Source: Mallotus nudiflorus
Lineage: Eukaryota; Streptophyta; Magnoliopsida; Malpighiales; Euphorbiaceae
Reading direction: 5' to 3'
NCBI GenBank assembly: GCA_947683625.1
Contig: CANTUR010000282.1
Location: 682,001-746,000, forward strand
Length of the DNA stretch: 64,000 bases
Positions 1 through 11,040 of the stretch are shown piece after piece (within the stretch, counting starts at the first letter, position 1; every line of letters starts with the position of its first letter). A program made the position numbers and the translations under genes. The notes under the pieces are model-generated. The model did no database searches and had not been told where the DNA came from. It worked only from the letters and a program-made list of their open reading frames with translations.

Positions 1-389
1 GCACAAAAGGACTCAAATATTATTAGATGAGTCAAGAAAGAAACAAAAACATAACTAGTGGTCTCATAAGTCTGGTTTCTTATGTTTTATTTTTTTCTTC
101 AAGTCTTTGTGTCTTATAATAAAGATAGAATATGCAATATTCAACAAAAATATCTTTTTAATTCATTTCATTATCCAGGGAAAAAAATGAGTACATTTAT
201 TACATCACATGACACAACTCATGTTATCAGCTAGTCTTTTTAAATTTTCTAACTGAATATTTTTCCTCTAATTTTCATTTTCCTATCTTCTGCCTGATAA
301 GCCCTTTATGAGTTTTCTGAACAGCGAAAATTTCCTAACTTTTGTCTAACTAGCCTCTTCAGGTTTTCTAGTTAGTGAACTTTTTTTTT

Positions 390-1690
390 TCAAAGGTAGT
401 ATTTCTTGAGGTGATCCAGGTTAACTGGCTCAATGAACTCATTCCCTTCTAGATCCAATATCTTTACAGCTCCCTTGGGCAGAATTGTCTTGACTAAATA
501 CGGCCCCTTCTCAATTCAGTCTTAATTTTCCTCTCAGGTCAAACACCATTGCCTTTGCGTGCTTTAATACCATATCCCCTGCTTTAATCTTACTCGGCTT
601 AACTTTTTTTGTTGAATGCTCTTGCTATTCTCTTTTGATAAATCTGAGTGTGGAATAAAGCATCCAACCTTTTCTCATTTAGTGATACAAGGTAATCAAA
701 CCTCTTTTGCATCTATTCACTCTCGGGGATCTTTGCTTCCATAACCACCCTCAAGGATTTAATTTCTATCTCTATGGGTAGAACTGCTTCACAACCATAT
801 ACTAATGAGAATGGAGTTTGTCCCATAGTCGTACATGTTGTAGTTGTGTATCCCCACAAAGCAAAAGGAAGGTATTCGGACTAGTCCTTATATGTCTTCA
901 CCATCTTAAAGAGAATCTTCTTTATATTCTTATTAGCCGCTTCTACTGCTCCATTAGCCTGAGGTCGATAAGGTGAGGACTTATGATGCTCAATCTTGTA
1001 TCTTTATAATAACTCAGCGGTTTCTACCTGAAACTGAACTCCATTGTCTATCATAACATGATGTGGGACTCCCAAACCTATAAATGAGGTTCTTGACAAT
1101 GAACTTTGCCATCTATCTAGCTTTTAGGGTGCCAAAGGATTCTGCTTCTACCCATCTTGAAAAGTAATCAATTATGACCACTATATATTTATGCCCATTT
1201 AAAGTTGTTGGTTTTACTTCCCCTATTATATCTATTCCCCAGGCTACAAAGGGCCATGGAGATGTTAAACTGTTTAGAACTATAGAGGGAAGGTGATTGA
1301 GGTTCCTATGTATTTGACATTGATGGCATTCTCTTACTATTTGGATGCAGTCCTTTTCCATGCTCCCCCAATAGTATCCCTGCCGAGTAATCTTCTTTAC
1401 TAGAATTATCCCATTCATATGAGATCCACAGACTCCTGCATGAATTTCTCTCATTACCTGCTATGCTTCATCCTTATTGAGACATCTTAGCTGTATTCCA
1501 TTTGGCATCCTTCTGTATAATATCCCATCATGAATATAATGACGTGCAAGAACACGAAGAGCATATCTATCTTTGGAAGTTGCTTCATCTGGGTATCTTC
1601 TTTCCTCGATAAATCTCTGGATGTCATAAAACCATGGCTTTTCCTCTGGCCCTATCTGAATATTCATGACATGTTCTTTGCCATAACATG
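390..1690 (-). pseudogene. Broken Ty3/gypsy integrase (element D)
   Basis: Minus-strand remnant of a retrotransposon integrase, the enzyme that joins element cDNA to host DNA. Seen: the readable piece 1667-1461 matches the RNase H/integrase linker. 1454-1113 carries the zinc-binding HHCC region (HAGVCGSHMNG, then ECHQCQIH) and the start of the catalytic core (AWGIDIIGEVKPTTLNGHKY), which includes the first acidic residue of the D,D-E triad. Below 1113 the frame is broken by many stops, but core and C-terminal residues can still be followed to a KKYYL-stop ending at 390, the same ending as in element A (19255). Not functional. Assignment to the Tat lineage rests on similarity to element A in this window. 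Confidence 0.8.
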
Positions 1691-1900
1691 ATAAATTTTT
1701 TTTAACATTTAATTACAAAAAGGCCTCCAAAAAAATTTAAATTTTATAATTAGGTCCTAAAAAGAACTTTACGCTAAAAATATTAAATTCTTCCTTTAAA
1801 AGCCTTTAGAATTTTTTAAAGATTAATCATCGAAGACATTTTCATCATTGGAGTCCTTTGCTGCATCCATAACATGTCATCCCGAAATTGGGTGTCTACA
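1691..1900 (-). repeat. LTR fragment, first 210 bases (element D)
   Basis: Starts with TGTAGACACCCAATTTC on the minus strand, matching the starts of the LTRs at 2397, 5736, 14412 and 29014. It breaks off near 1691, where integrase-like sequence begins. The base next to the LTR start (1901) lies inside the hairpin array of element E, so D appears to have inserted into E. Confidence 0.7.
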
Positions 1901-2219
1901 GAGTGTAGTCAACATTGTACGATCAAGTGCAATGTATCTTTTCAAATCATACTATACAACCAAGTGTAGTTAGCATTGTACGACTGAGTGCAATGTATCA
2001 TTTCAATTCAAACTATACGACCGAGTGTAGTAGTCATTGTACAATTGAGTGCAATGTATCATTTCTATTCAGACTATAACGACCGAGTGTAGTCAACATT
2101 GTACAACCAAGTGCAATGTATCATTTTAAATCAGGACTATACAGTCGAGTACAGTCAACATCACATGGCCGAGTGTGATGTATCCATCCAAATCAACACT
2201 ATATGTCCGAGTATAGTGT
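1901..2219. repeat. Tandem hairpin array (ten units, fixed 8-nt spacer)
   Basis: A tandem repeat of about 61 bases, each containing two hairpins. Units: arm ACATTGTA / TGCAATGT or ACTATA / TGTAGT, separated by 8 bases resembling CGACCGAG. Ten hairpins can be placed (spacers at 1920, 1957, 1981, 2018, 2042, about 2080, 2104, 2142, 2166, 2204). The last two have different but perfectly paired 8-base arms: ACATCACA with TGTGATGT (2158-2181) and ACACTATA with TATAGTGT (2196-2219). It lies in the position of the hypervariable 3' noncoding repeats known from Tat/Ogre elements, about 165 bases before the polypurine tract. Confidence 0.8.
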
Positions 2220-2383
2220 TTCCTCATGTGTTTCAAGTTTATGCCTAGAGTTGTATGATAACAAAAGTATCTATCATGAACCAACGATCAAAGCCTCAAA
2301 GAGCACAAGTAAGTACCCAAACTTTGTTCGAAAGAAATTGTGTGTTTATTTGCTTTACCGCTATTTGTCAAGCAAACAATGAT
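2220..2383 (+). other. Noncoding 3' end of element E
   Basis: Spacer between the hairpin array and the polypurine tract. Its last 30 bases (TGTCAAGCAAACAATGA...) match the corresponding segment of element A read on the minus strand near 14430. No gene seen. Confidence 0.6.
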
Positions 2384-2392
2384 AAAGGAGGG
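2384..2392 (+). other. Polypurine tract of element E
   Basis: AAAGGAGGG followed by CAAC and then the LTR start TGTAAACACCC at 2397. Element A has AAAGGGGGG, CAAT, then TGTAAGCACCC in the same arrangement on the minus strand (14425-14412). This tract primes plus-strand DNA synthesis in LTR retrotransposons, and it identifies the LTR at 2397 as a 3' LTR. Confidence 0.75.
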
Positions 2393-2396
2393 CAAC

Positions 2397-4518
2397 TGTA
2401 AACACCCAATTTCAGGATAATAAAATATAGATGCGACAAAAGACTCAAATGGTGAAAATGTTATGAGTAGGTGTTCAATACTTGAAGTTCGAAGAAACCT
2501 CAAAAGTTCGAATATGTTTTCAAAAAGAGTTTCATTATTTTTTAAGGACTTAATTGTAAAAAAAAAATTTAAGACCTAATTGAAAAATCTAATTTCTTTC
2601 AAAGGTCTTTTTATAATTAAAAGTTTTAAAAAATTAGAATTATACAATTCTGATCGAAATTCTATAATTCCTTTCAGAATTATGTGTTTTACGTCTTTTT
2701 TTGTATTTTTTATAGAAAATAAAAAATATTTTCTTGAGTTTTGATTGGTTTAATTTTTTTTAAAATTTATTGTAGAATTTATCTACATCTGTAGGAAATA
2801 AATTCCTTTTAAAATTGGAACTTTTCACGAAATAAATCCTTTTAAAATTAGAACTCTTATACATCAATTAGGGTTTTTGTTTCTTTTCTCCCTATAAAAG
2901 GAGAGCTTAAGCTCCTCACTGAAGGAGAGGAAGAAAAAAAGGATGAAAAAATATATATAATACTAGAGACAAAAATACTACTGGAAAGGATCAAGAGGTT
3001 TTTTGGGAGAAAATATCAAGTTTTTACAGATCCATTCAATAAATAAACGGTGATTTTACTAGTCTGAGGAGCCAACCACAAGCATCCATAAGCATTATCT
3101 TCTCCCTACTTTCTTTTGTTTTTTTTTTCTTCTTTTGTTATGATTTTGATTTTTATTAAACTTCAATTTTACTTAATTTTTTTATAATTTTAGTCAATAA
3201 TCATTGTTTTACCCTTTTATGATGGTGATGATGGAGGAGATCACATAATGGTTATATTTGGAGAATTAATCTATGAAGATCCATGGAATGCAATGGATGG
3301 AAACATGTAGTTAAATCTAATTTCTAGGGTTTTTATTTAGTTTTTTTATTATTCTTTTTAATTATTTTGGGTTGTATTAATTTTCTTTTCTTTTCTATTA
3401 ACATGTTGAAATAGCCCCAATAGTGGGAATAATGAAATTTGGTGTGTGTGCTTGTGTGTTTAATTTTGATTAACTGGTTAGTAAAATTAGGGTTTTCAAT
3501 TGGGTAATTAATTAAAATTAATGGTTATAGAAATCCTTAGGTTGTTTAATTAAAATTGAATTTGATTTAAGTGGGTAAAATTAGTTTTGCTTGATTGATT
3601 ATTTTATTTCATTGTTTATGGTCATTTTAATTAAATTAGGGTTGATCTTTTATTTATTTATTTTGATGATTTTTTTTTATTTTTTTGGGCTTCTTTACAT
3701 TTTTTTTTTGTGTTTTAGGCCCTAGGCCCACATTAAATTTAGGTCTTTTTAGGTTTAATTAATTAAAATACATTTTAGGCCCATAATTAATTAGATTTAG
3801 GGTAGAGATACTTAGGCCCATTTAGTTAATTTAGATATAGGCCCACCTAATTTAATTTAATTAATTTAGACTTAGACTATTTAATTTAGGCTTTTCCATA
3901 ATTTGTAGATTTAAGATCATTCTAGAATTAAAACATGTAGAATTAGGCCCACTAAATTAAATACCTCATAATTTGTAGATATAGGCCCATGTTTAGAATT
4001 AAAATAAATAGACTTAGGTTCACTTTAATTAAAATTAAATAGGAATTAGGCCCATTAGTCTTTAGGCTCCCTTGTAAATTAAAATATGTAGATTTAGCTC
4101 ATTTAATTAAAATCAATGTAGATTAGACTAACCTAGGGATTTGGAGTTTTAATGAATGGATTGTTTACTTGTATATTTCATAACTAGTTTGCCTAGAGTT
4201 GATTATTTTTTAAGGGTTTATATGAAATTGCATGTAAATGGAGGATAAATAGTAATTCATAAAGTAATTTTAAAAGAACATGAGACTGAAAGAAGTTCAT
4301 ATTCCATACCCAGAATCTTTTGTTTATGGTGCTAGCTTTCTTTTAAGGAATCGAGCACCACCATTTTTCTATTTGTCCTAGTTATTACCCTAAGTGGCAA
4401 CTCCTCATCTCTATTCCATGTCTTTGTGACAATGGTTCATGTGTTCTTTAGAGCCCTGAGCTTAAATAGTGTCACAATTGCTAAGATCTTAGGCGCATGC
4501 TAAACCCTGCTGTCTACA
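2397..4518 (+). repeat. 3' LTR of Tat element E
   Basis: 2122 bases, from TGTAAACACCC to ...GCTGTCTACA. Collinear with the LTRs at 5736-7863, 12714-14412 and 26818-29014. Contains a short-palindrome array (2636-2681), a TATA-like CTATAAAAGG at 2893 followed by the palindrome GAGCTTAAGCTC at 2903-2914, and between 3700 and 4130 a region rich in TAGGCCCA motifs. Because the polypurine tract precedes it, it is the 3' LTR of an element whose body lies to the left and is mostly lost. Sequence after 4518 shows no primer site. Confidence 0.8.
2891..2914 (+). promoter_or_regulatory. LTR core promoter: TATA box and palindrome
   Basis: CTATAAAAGG in an LTR, followed at once by the perfect 12-base palindrome GAGCTTAAGCTC. 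The same pair recurs in the LTR at 5736 (TATA at 6213, palindrome 6224-6235). Inferred to be the start region for element transcription. Confidence 0.55.
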
Positions 4519-5735
4519 ATATCTCTTCGATAGGGCATCACCTCTTCAGCCCTATCCCTGAATTGGACCTTTGGGCCAAAGTGGGCTTAGGATAGGTTTA
4601 ATGGGTTTAGGTCATTGGATCCATTCTTAAGAAGGTTTCGAGCTTTTCTCTCACATTCAAGCTTCGTACATTCTCATCATTGGGCTTCATTGTGGGTCGA
4701 TCAAATCCAGCATCCACAGTTTACCCTTTATCACAGGCTGATCAAACCAGGTGTCTATAGTTTGCCCCTTGATTTAAAAAAAATGCTTGCAATAACAATA
4801 TTTCAAAAAATCACATGCACAACAAAAGTAAAGGAATTCTTCAACTTGAAATATTACCATGTTCCTAGCCCGATTAGCCACTCATTAATATTTGAAGTGT
4901 GATTCTCGAGTTTTCCTGGCCTGAACAGTAATTTAGTAAAAATGTGAAAATATGACCATGATCCCTAGGTATTCCTGGCCCGATCAGCCACTCATTAATA
5001 TTTGAATAATGAATCCCAATTTCTTCAAACTGAGAAGACGCTCATTAATATTTGAAGCATGATTCTCAAGTTTTCCTAACTCAAGTAGTAACTTAGTAAA
5101 AATGTGAAAATGTGACCCTGATCCCTAGGTTTTCCTAGCTTGATCAGCCACTCATTAATATTTGAAGCATGATCTTTAAGAACTCTATCAAGCCCAAGTA
5201 GTAACTCAATAAAAATGTGAAAACATGACCATGATTCACAAGTTTTCCTTGCCTAATTACCCACTCATTACTCATTAATATTTGAAGCATGATCTTTATG
5301 AACTCTATCAAGCCTAAGTAGTAACTCAATAAAAATGCATAAATGTGATCATGATCTCCTAGTTTTCCTGGCCTAATTAGCCACTCATTAATATTTGAAG
5401 CATGATCTTTGGGAACTTTATAAAGCCCGATACACCACTTATCTAAAACATAATTCTCCATAACGTGATCAAGCCTAATACACCACTCATTTGAAATATG
5501 ATTTTTGAAAACTCGATCAAACCTGATACATTACTCATCTGAAATGTGATTTTTGAGAACTCGATCAAGCTTGACACACTGCTAATTTGAAATGTGATTT
5601 TTGAGAACTCGATTAAGCTTGATATACCACTCATCTGAAACATGATTCTCAAGAACTTGATCAAGCCTAATAAACCAGTCATCTGAAATGGGAAACTCAA
5701 GTCGTCATCCTTAGGTATACAAACCAGAGATGTAG
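4519..5735. repeat. Tandem-repeat region, probably the 3' noncoding part of element B
   Basis: No credible gene. The sequence begins with a 7-bp hairpin GATAGGG / CCCTATC (4529-4556) around the motif GGCATCACCTC that also occurs near 11070 in element B. From about 4840 there are copies of a unit of 112-120 bases containing CACTCATTAATATTTGAA (near 4877, 4989, 5150, 5273, 5387). From 5467 to 5690 there is a second array with a 48-base period (GATCAAGCCTAATA...ATCTGAAA). A degraded copy of the first unit reappears after the solo LTR at about 8010-8055, so the repeat region was split by that LTR. Open frames here are by-products of the repeats. Confidence 0.65.
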
Positions 5736-7863
5736 TGTAAACACCCAATTTCAGGATAATAAAATATGGATGCAACGAAAGACTCCAATGATAAAAATGT
5801 TATAAGTAGGTCTTCAATACTTGAAGTTTGAAACCTCAAAAGTTGGAATGTATTTTTAAGAAGAGTTTAATTAGTTTTTTAAGGACTTGATTGTAATACT
5901 TTTTAAGGCCTAATTGAAAATTTTAAATTCTTTCAGGGGTCTTTTTGTAATTAAAAGTAAAAAATTGAAATTATAGAATTCCAATCATAATTCTGTAATT
6001 CCAATCGGAATTATGCAATTCTGATAAGAATTATGTGTTTTTCGTCTGTCTTTTGTATTTTTACAGAAAATAAAAAATATTTTTCCTAAGTTTTGATTAG
6101 CTAAAAAATTTTCTTAAATTTAATTTTGGGATTTATCTAAATTTTTAGAAAATAAAGTCCTTTTAAAATTGGAACTCTTCATACATATAGGACCTAGGTT
6201 TTTTGGTTTTTCCTATAAAAGGAGAGCTTAAGCTCCTTGAGAGGAGGGAATTCTCATTCCTCAGCACTTTTTTCTGCAATTTTAGCTCTCTTCTTCCTAT
6301 GAATCTCTAGACTTTTCTTTGAGCAGCACATAAAAAATTCTTAGTGATTTATTCATTAGAGATTTTTTAAAAGAAGAATAACAAGTTCTTGAAGGCCTAC
6401 TAAAAACAACGCTGATCTTACTAGTTTGAGGAGTAATTTATTCAGCATCCATAAGCATTATCTTCTTCTACTTTCTTTTATTTTTATTTTCTTTTATTAT
6501 TTTGATTTTATTGAATTCCAATTTTATTTAATTTTTATTATAATTTATTCACTAATCATTGTTTTACCCTTTTGTGATGGTGATTATAGAGGGGATTACA
6601 TGATGATCATACTTGGAGAACCAAATCCATAGAGGTCCATCTAGGTTTTTTAATTTAATTTTCTTATTTTTATTTATTTTTGGGAATGTATTAATTCTTC
6701 TTTTTTATTATTCTCAATAGTTCATTATAATAGCCCCAATAGTGGGAATAATGAAATTTGGTGTGGGTGCTTATGTGTTTTTTTTAATTAATTGGTTAGC
6801 AAAATTAGGGTTTTCATTTGGGTAATTAATTAAAATTAGTGGCTATAGAAATCATTAGGTTGTTTAATTAAAATTGAATTAGATTTAAAGGGATAGAATT
6901 AGGGTTGCCTATTAGTTGTTTTGCTTCATTTATTTAAAGTCACTTTAATTAAATTAAGGTTTTTAGAAGGAATAAGTTAAATTAATGGTTTGATCTTTTA
7001 TTTGATTGTTTTTGTTGTTTTTATTGTTTTTGGGCTTATTTGACCCTATTTATGTATTTTAGGCCTTAAGCCCACCTTAGGCTTTAACCCATTTAAATAA
7101 ATTTAGGTTTTTTAGGTTTAATTAATTAAAATGCATAATTAGGCCGATAATTAACTAGATTTAGGTTAGAAATACTTAGGCCCATTTAGTTAATTAGACA
7201 TAGGCCCACTTAATTTAATTAATTTAGACTTAGCCCATTTAATTTAAGCCTTTTCCATAATTTGTAGATTTAAGATCACTTTAGAAATAAAATATATAGA
7301 ACTAGGCCAATTAATTTAAATACTTCATAATTTGTAAATTTAGGCCTCTTTTAGAATTAAAATAAAAAGACTTAGGTTCACTTAATTAAAATTAAATAAG
7401 AATTAGGCCCATTAGTCTTTAAGCTCACTTATAAATTGAAACATGTAGATTTAGCTCATTTAATTAAAATCAATGTAGATTAGACTAACCTAGGGATTAT
7501 GATGAATGCATTGTTTACCTGTATATTTCATGACTAGTTTGCTTGGAGTTGATTGTTTTAATAAGGGTTTAAATGAAATTGCATCTAAATAGAGAGTAAG
7601 ATAGTAATTTATAAAGTAATTCTAAAAGAACATGAGACTAAAAAAAGTTAGTATTGCATACCCAGAATCTCCTAGTTATGGTGCTAGCTTTCTTTTAGGG
7701 AATTGAGTACCACCATTTTTTTTATTTGTCCCAGTTATTACCCTAGATGGCGACTCCTCATCTCCATGCCATGTCTTTGTGACAGTGGTTAGTGTGTTCT
7801 CTAGAGCCCTAAGCTCAAACAGTGTCACAATTGCTAAGATCTTAGGGGCGTGTGTCTTCTACA
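5736..7863 (+). repeat. Solo LTR of the Tat family
   Basis: 2128 bases, TGTAAACACCC...TTCTACA, collinear with the LTR at 2397-4518. The flanks are TGTAG (5731-5735) and GGTAG (7864-7868), a 4-of-5 match that fits an old 5-base target duplication. There is no polypurine tract before it and no recognisable primer site after it, and the tandem repeats of 4519-5735 resume after it, so I read it as a solo LTR left by LTR-LTR recombination. It carries the palindrome array at 5967-6032 and a TATA box at 6213. Confidence 0.65.
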
Positions 7864-8214
7864 GGTAGTCCCTCAATTCTAACACTTTAATCAGAGAAAA
7901 TCCATAGCTCACCCCCGGCTATGGCCCGATCAAATTGAATGTCAATGATCTACCCCCTACTATAAGCCAATTGAATCGAGAAATTAATTCTTCAATTTGA
8001 AATGTAACTGTGATCCTTAGGGATTCAACCCGATTAGTCACTCATTATTACTTTGACAAGATCAACCTTCATCTTCTACACAATAAACTTTGGGATGCAC
8101 CTAAGAAATGAAGAATAGTAACAAATCTCTTAATTTTTTTTATTTATACCATTTCTTTTTTCTTTTTCACTTTTCATTTCTTTTCTTCTTCCCTATATCT
8201 CCATTCTCTTAAAC
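7864..8214. other. Element B noncoding sequence next to the antisense frame
   Basis: Continuation of the repeat region split by the solo LTR, including a diverged copy of the CACTCATTA unit near 8035. A pyrimidine-rich stretch follows (8130-8210). No gene seen. Confidence 0.5.
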
Positions 8215-10783
8215 ATGGACACCAATTAAACCCTCGATGCTCCATAATGGGATCCCCTGACTCCTCCAATAGAGCCTCTGCGGACCCTCAGATTCCAAAT
8301 TAGGGATAATATTCTTCTCACAGTGAACTTGGGCACCCATTTATATGCCTTGGATTTTAGAGAGGTTAGTACCCAAATCATTCCCTTTTTCTGCAAATTA
8401 TCATCAAGTAATGATTAATAAGCATGTATGAATCATTATAGATAATAATGTAATTAATTAGATTCATAAAATTGCAAAAAATTAAAAACTGATTTTGTAT
8501 TCTTTGACACAAAAAGGTGTCACTTCATCAAATAAAAGCATTGCCTCTTTGATAAAAAGGCAATATGCTCTTATACTGTCATTAAGGCATCGCCTCTATA
8601 ATGAGGCATCTCATTTATACTGAGGCATCGACTCTTGGATAGAGTTCTATGTTTTTTGTCCTAGTCTTCAAAGCAATTTCATAAGTTCTAACTTCCTTGT
8701 TTATTTTTAGCATGATGCACACACTTTCAAGGGCGTTGGGAATTTCAGTGGGGCTTAAGTCTAGTATAACGAGCTCATTGATGACATAAGAGATCGTATA
8801 TAGGATACCGAGTTTGAGGACTTCATCCTATCATTTCCAGATGTCCAGGGTCGCATCGATTACCAACCAATGCATGTTCTGATGGAGAGGTGGTTCGAGA
8901 CCACACATACCTTTCACCTTCATTTCGGTGAGCTCATTGTGGACCCAGTTTTCTTCATTGCCATCACTAGGATAACATGTGTAGGTGATGCTATCCCATT
9001 TGATATGAGCCTCCATCGGATGACTCTAGATCACATGGCCCATATTAAGTGGCTTCTCAGCATGGTATCAGACATGAAGGGGACCCACACAATTAAGATT
9101 GACTCCATTCGGAGTCACTACACCCATCCTAGGGTTAAGGCTGCTACCACAGACTAAGAGATTGATTAGATTATAAGGGAATTCATGGTCTACTTGCTAG
9201 CAACCACCCTCTTCGCTAACATTGATAACTCAATCGATATGATATTCTTGACGCCACTTTAGGACTTGGACCAAGTGTCCTCCTATGACTGGGGTAGCTA
9301 TGCTTTGGCTTACTTTTATAGGAGCATAGATGAGGTAGTCTGAGGCACCCGAAGATTATATAGCTTCTAGCATGTTGTTCTAGTGAGTGCTTTTTTTTCC
9401 TCTTCAGCTCCATTTGCTAAATTATTTTGATTTCTACTAATAACTTTCTACTATAGGTCTGGGCTTTAGAGCTTGAGCTAATTTGAGTTTTAGTCCATGT
9501 TAGCAATCTCCACTTCCTGGCTTTGGCTCAGTGCAATGTTAGTTGTACATGGAAGAGGCTTCTAGCCCGCGTGCATGTTCATTAATAGTTACTAAACTCC
9601 CTTACCTATAGTGAGGTATTTGCTAAACACAAGGTTGTTTTTAGTATAATACAAACATTAAGGTTAATTTACTTATCTTTTTTGCATTTCTATAATTGCC
9701 TCAGGATTTGTGGTGTTCCAGATAGGTGGCTCTCAGAGATGACTCACTCAAGACCCCTGTCATTATGCCGACTGCTACTTCATGGACCTGAATATCAAGT
9801 TTGGTATCTCAGTAAGAGGATCCTCAACTACGACTGTGGTGCTCGTGTTAGGTGCATCTCGGCCTCTCCTTCTATAGGCATGTTCTAGATGCACCTCTTG
9901 GAGGGCAATGAGCTTATTATAGTGGTCATAGGCAATGTTGTTGAGAACCATACTATATGGAGCAAGAGCCGACATTTGGATTTCATCCGATCTAGTCTAT
10001 TACAACATGTGCCCCTTACAGCCACTTCCTCAGCTTATGTACTTATTTGACTTCTCCTTTCCTTCTATGTTCTTTTAGATTATACATTGACTCAGTCTTT
10101 TATTTATAAATGGAAGCCACAAGTCTTGCACACAGAGACAGGACTCCTGCACATGAGACAGTGTCCTCCCACTGATAGTGGAGAGGGCACTTCTGTTGGT
10201 GCATCACCCCGTAGAGCTCCTTCCACTTCCGCCTTGCAAATGGTTATTAGCAGTTTAACCTATACGCCCGACTTGCTAACTCGCTGCTAGATGCCTCAAG
10301 GGGACTTATCTCATGAGTTCTTGATATTGGATAATAGTCTAACTCTGATGCACACTCCTGATGCTACATATGTAAGTTCCTTCCCTTTTCTTGTTTTCAT
10401 AATTAAAGTCGATAAGACATTAGTAATAAATGATAATTGGTCACACAGATTCCCCTAGATTAAGGAGTGTACGTGTATCGCCTGATCGAGGCTCAATGGG
10501 ACCATCTAATGACTGTCACCCAATGGTGGAAGGTAATATCTCCTTCTCTTTCTATATGTATGCATGCTTTTATGAGTACTGACCTTAGGTTATGTATAAA
10601 TAGGATCATGATGTGGTCAGGCAAGTGAGAAACATAGCCCTACAGCATCAAGTTGCTACCCTCTAGATCGAGGAGGAGGAAGATGAAGAAGAAGAAAAGG
10701 GCACTAATGATGAGGGTGGTGATGGTACAAATGGAGATGATGGTAGAGATGATGCTAATGCTACTAAGTTTAAGGCCACTTAG
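8215..10783 (+). pseudogene. Antisense plant-mobile-domain (PMD) frame of element B, broken
   Basis: Plus-strand coding-like sequence lying opposite to the direction of element B's pol. Seen: a possible first exon at 8215-8366 (readable ...RFQIRDNILLTVNLGTHLYAL, then a GT). A core at about 8700-9400 contains MERWFETTHTFHLHFGEL and IPFDMSL, and further on LLATTLF and SYDWGSYALAYFYRSID. The C-terminus at 10670-10783 is strongly acidic (IEEEEDEEEEKG...) and ends in a stop. Family knowledge: the ERW-x-ETHTFHL-x-GE motif and the GS-ALAWLY motif are typical of the plant mobile domain found in MAIN/MAIL1 proteins and in many transposons. Stops and frame shifts interrupt it. The exon limits are guesses. 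Element A has a relative at 16511-18455. Confidence 0.65.
8540..8635. repeat. Short inverted-repeat array upstream of the PMD core
   Basis: Contains ATTGCCT / AGGCAAT (8540-8564), AGGC-ATC-GCCT (8585-8595), AATGAG-GCAT-CTCATT (8600-8615) and GAG-7 nt-CTC around GGCATCG (8622-8634). The central GGCATC is constant and the arms vary. Confidence 0.55.
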
Positions 10784-11040
10784 ACTAGGATTCAGATTTT
10801 TTTTCATTATATTATTCTTTAATTTTGATATTGAAAAATTTCTTTTATTTCATTTTGGATATTCATATTCACATTTGAATGGATGTTTGAACATTTCAAT
10901 TCACTTCAGTAAAGAATTAATTCTAATTATTCTTAGCACAATGTTTCATGAAATTTATTCAATCCCGAATATCTTCCATTAATGAATCAAAATAGTGAGA
11001 ATTGAACTGAACAATATAACCAAATCATGCCCCCCATATT

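Larger units (their letters stand above)
1..1900 (-). mobile_element. Truncated Ty3/gypsy Tat-type retrotransposon (element D)
   Basis: Seen: reading the minus strand from 1900 there is an LTR start (TGTAGACACCC...) of the same family as the four larger LTRs in the window. About 210 bases later it switches to integrase coding sequence, which ends at 390, followed by a noncoding spacer to base 1. No gag, protease, reverse transcriptase or primer site is present between LTR and integrase, so most of the element is missing. The homology to the integrase of element A begins near 1690. Inference: a deletion or template switch joined the LTR to pol. The element continues beyond the left edge of the window. 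Confidence 0.75.

Noticed and set aside
1901..2219. CRISPR-like regular repeats
   Set aside because: Both the spacer and the arms are part of a continuous tandem repeat in plant retrotransposon DNA; there are no unique spacers and no cas genes.
5144..5775. Two minus-strand open frames of 105 and 110 codons
   Set aside because: They are translations of tandem repeats (repeated SGVLGLIEFSKI-type units) and overlap an LTR boundary.
2397..7863. A short non-autonomous element made of the two plus-strand LTRs with 1.2 kb between them
   Set aside because: The outer flanks do not form a duplication, there is no primer site after the first LTR, the first LTR has its own polypurine tract before it, and the tandem repeats between them continue beyond the second LTR.
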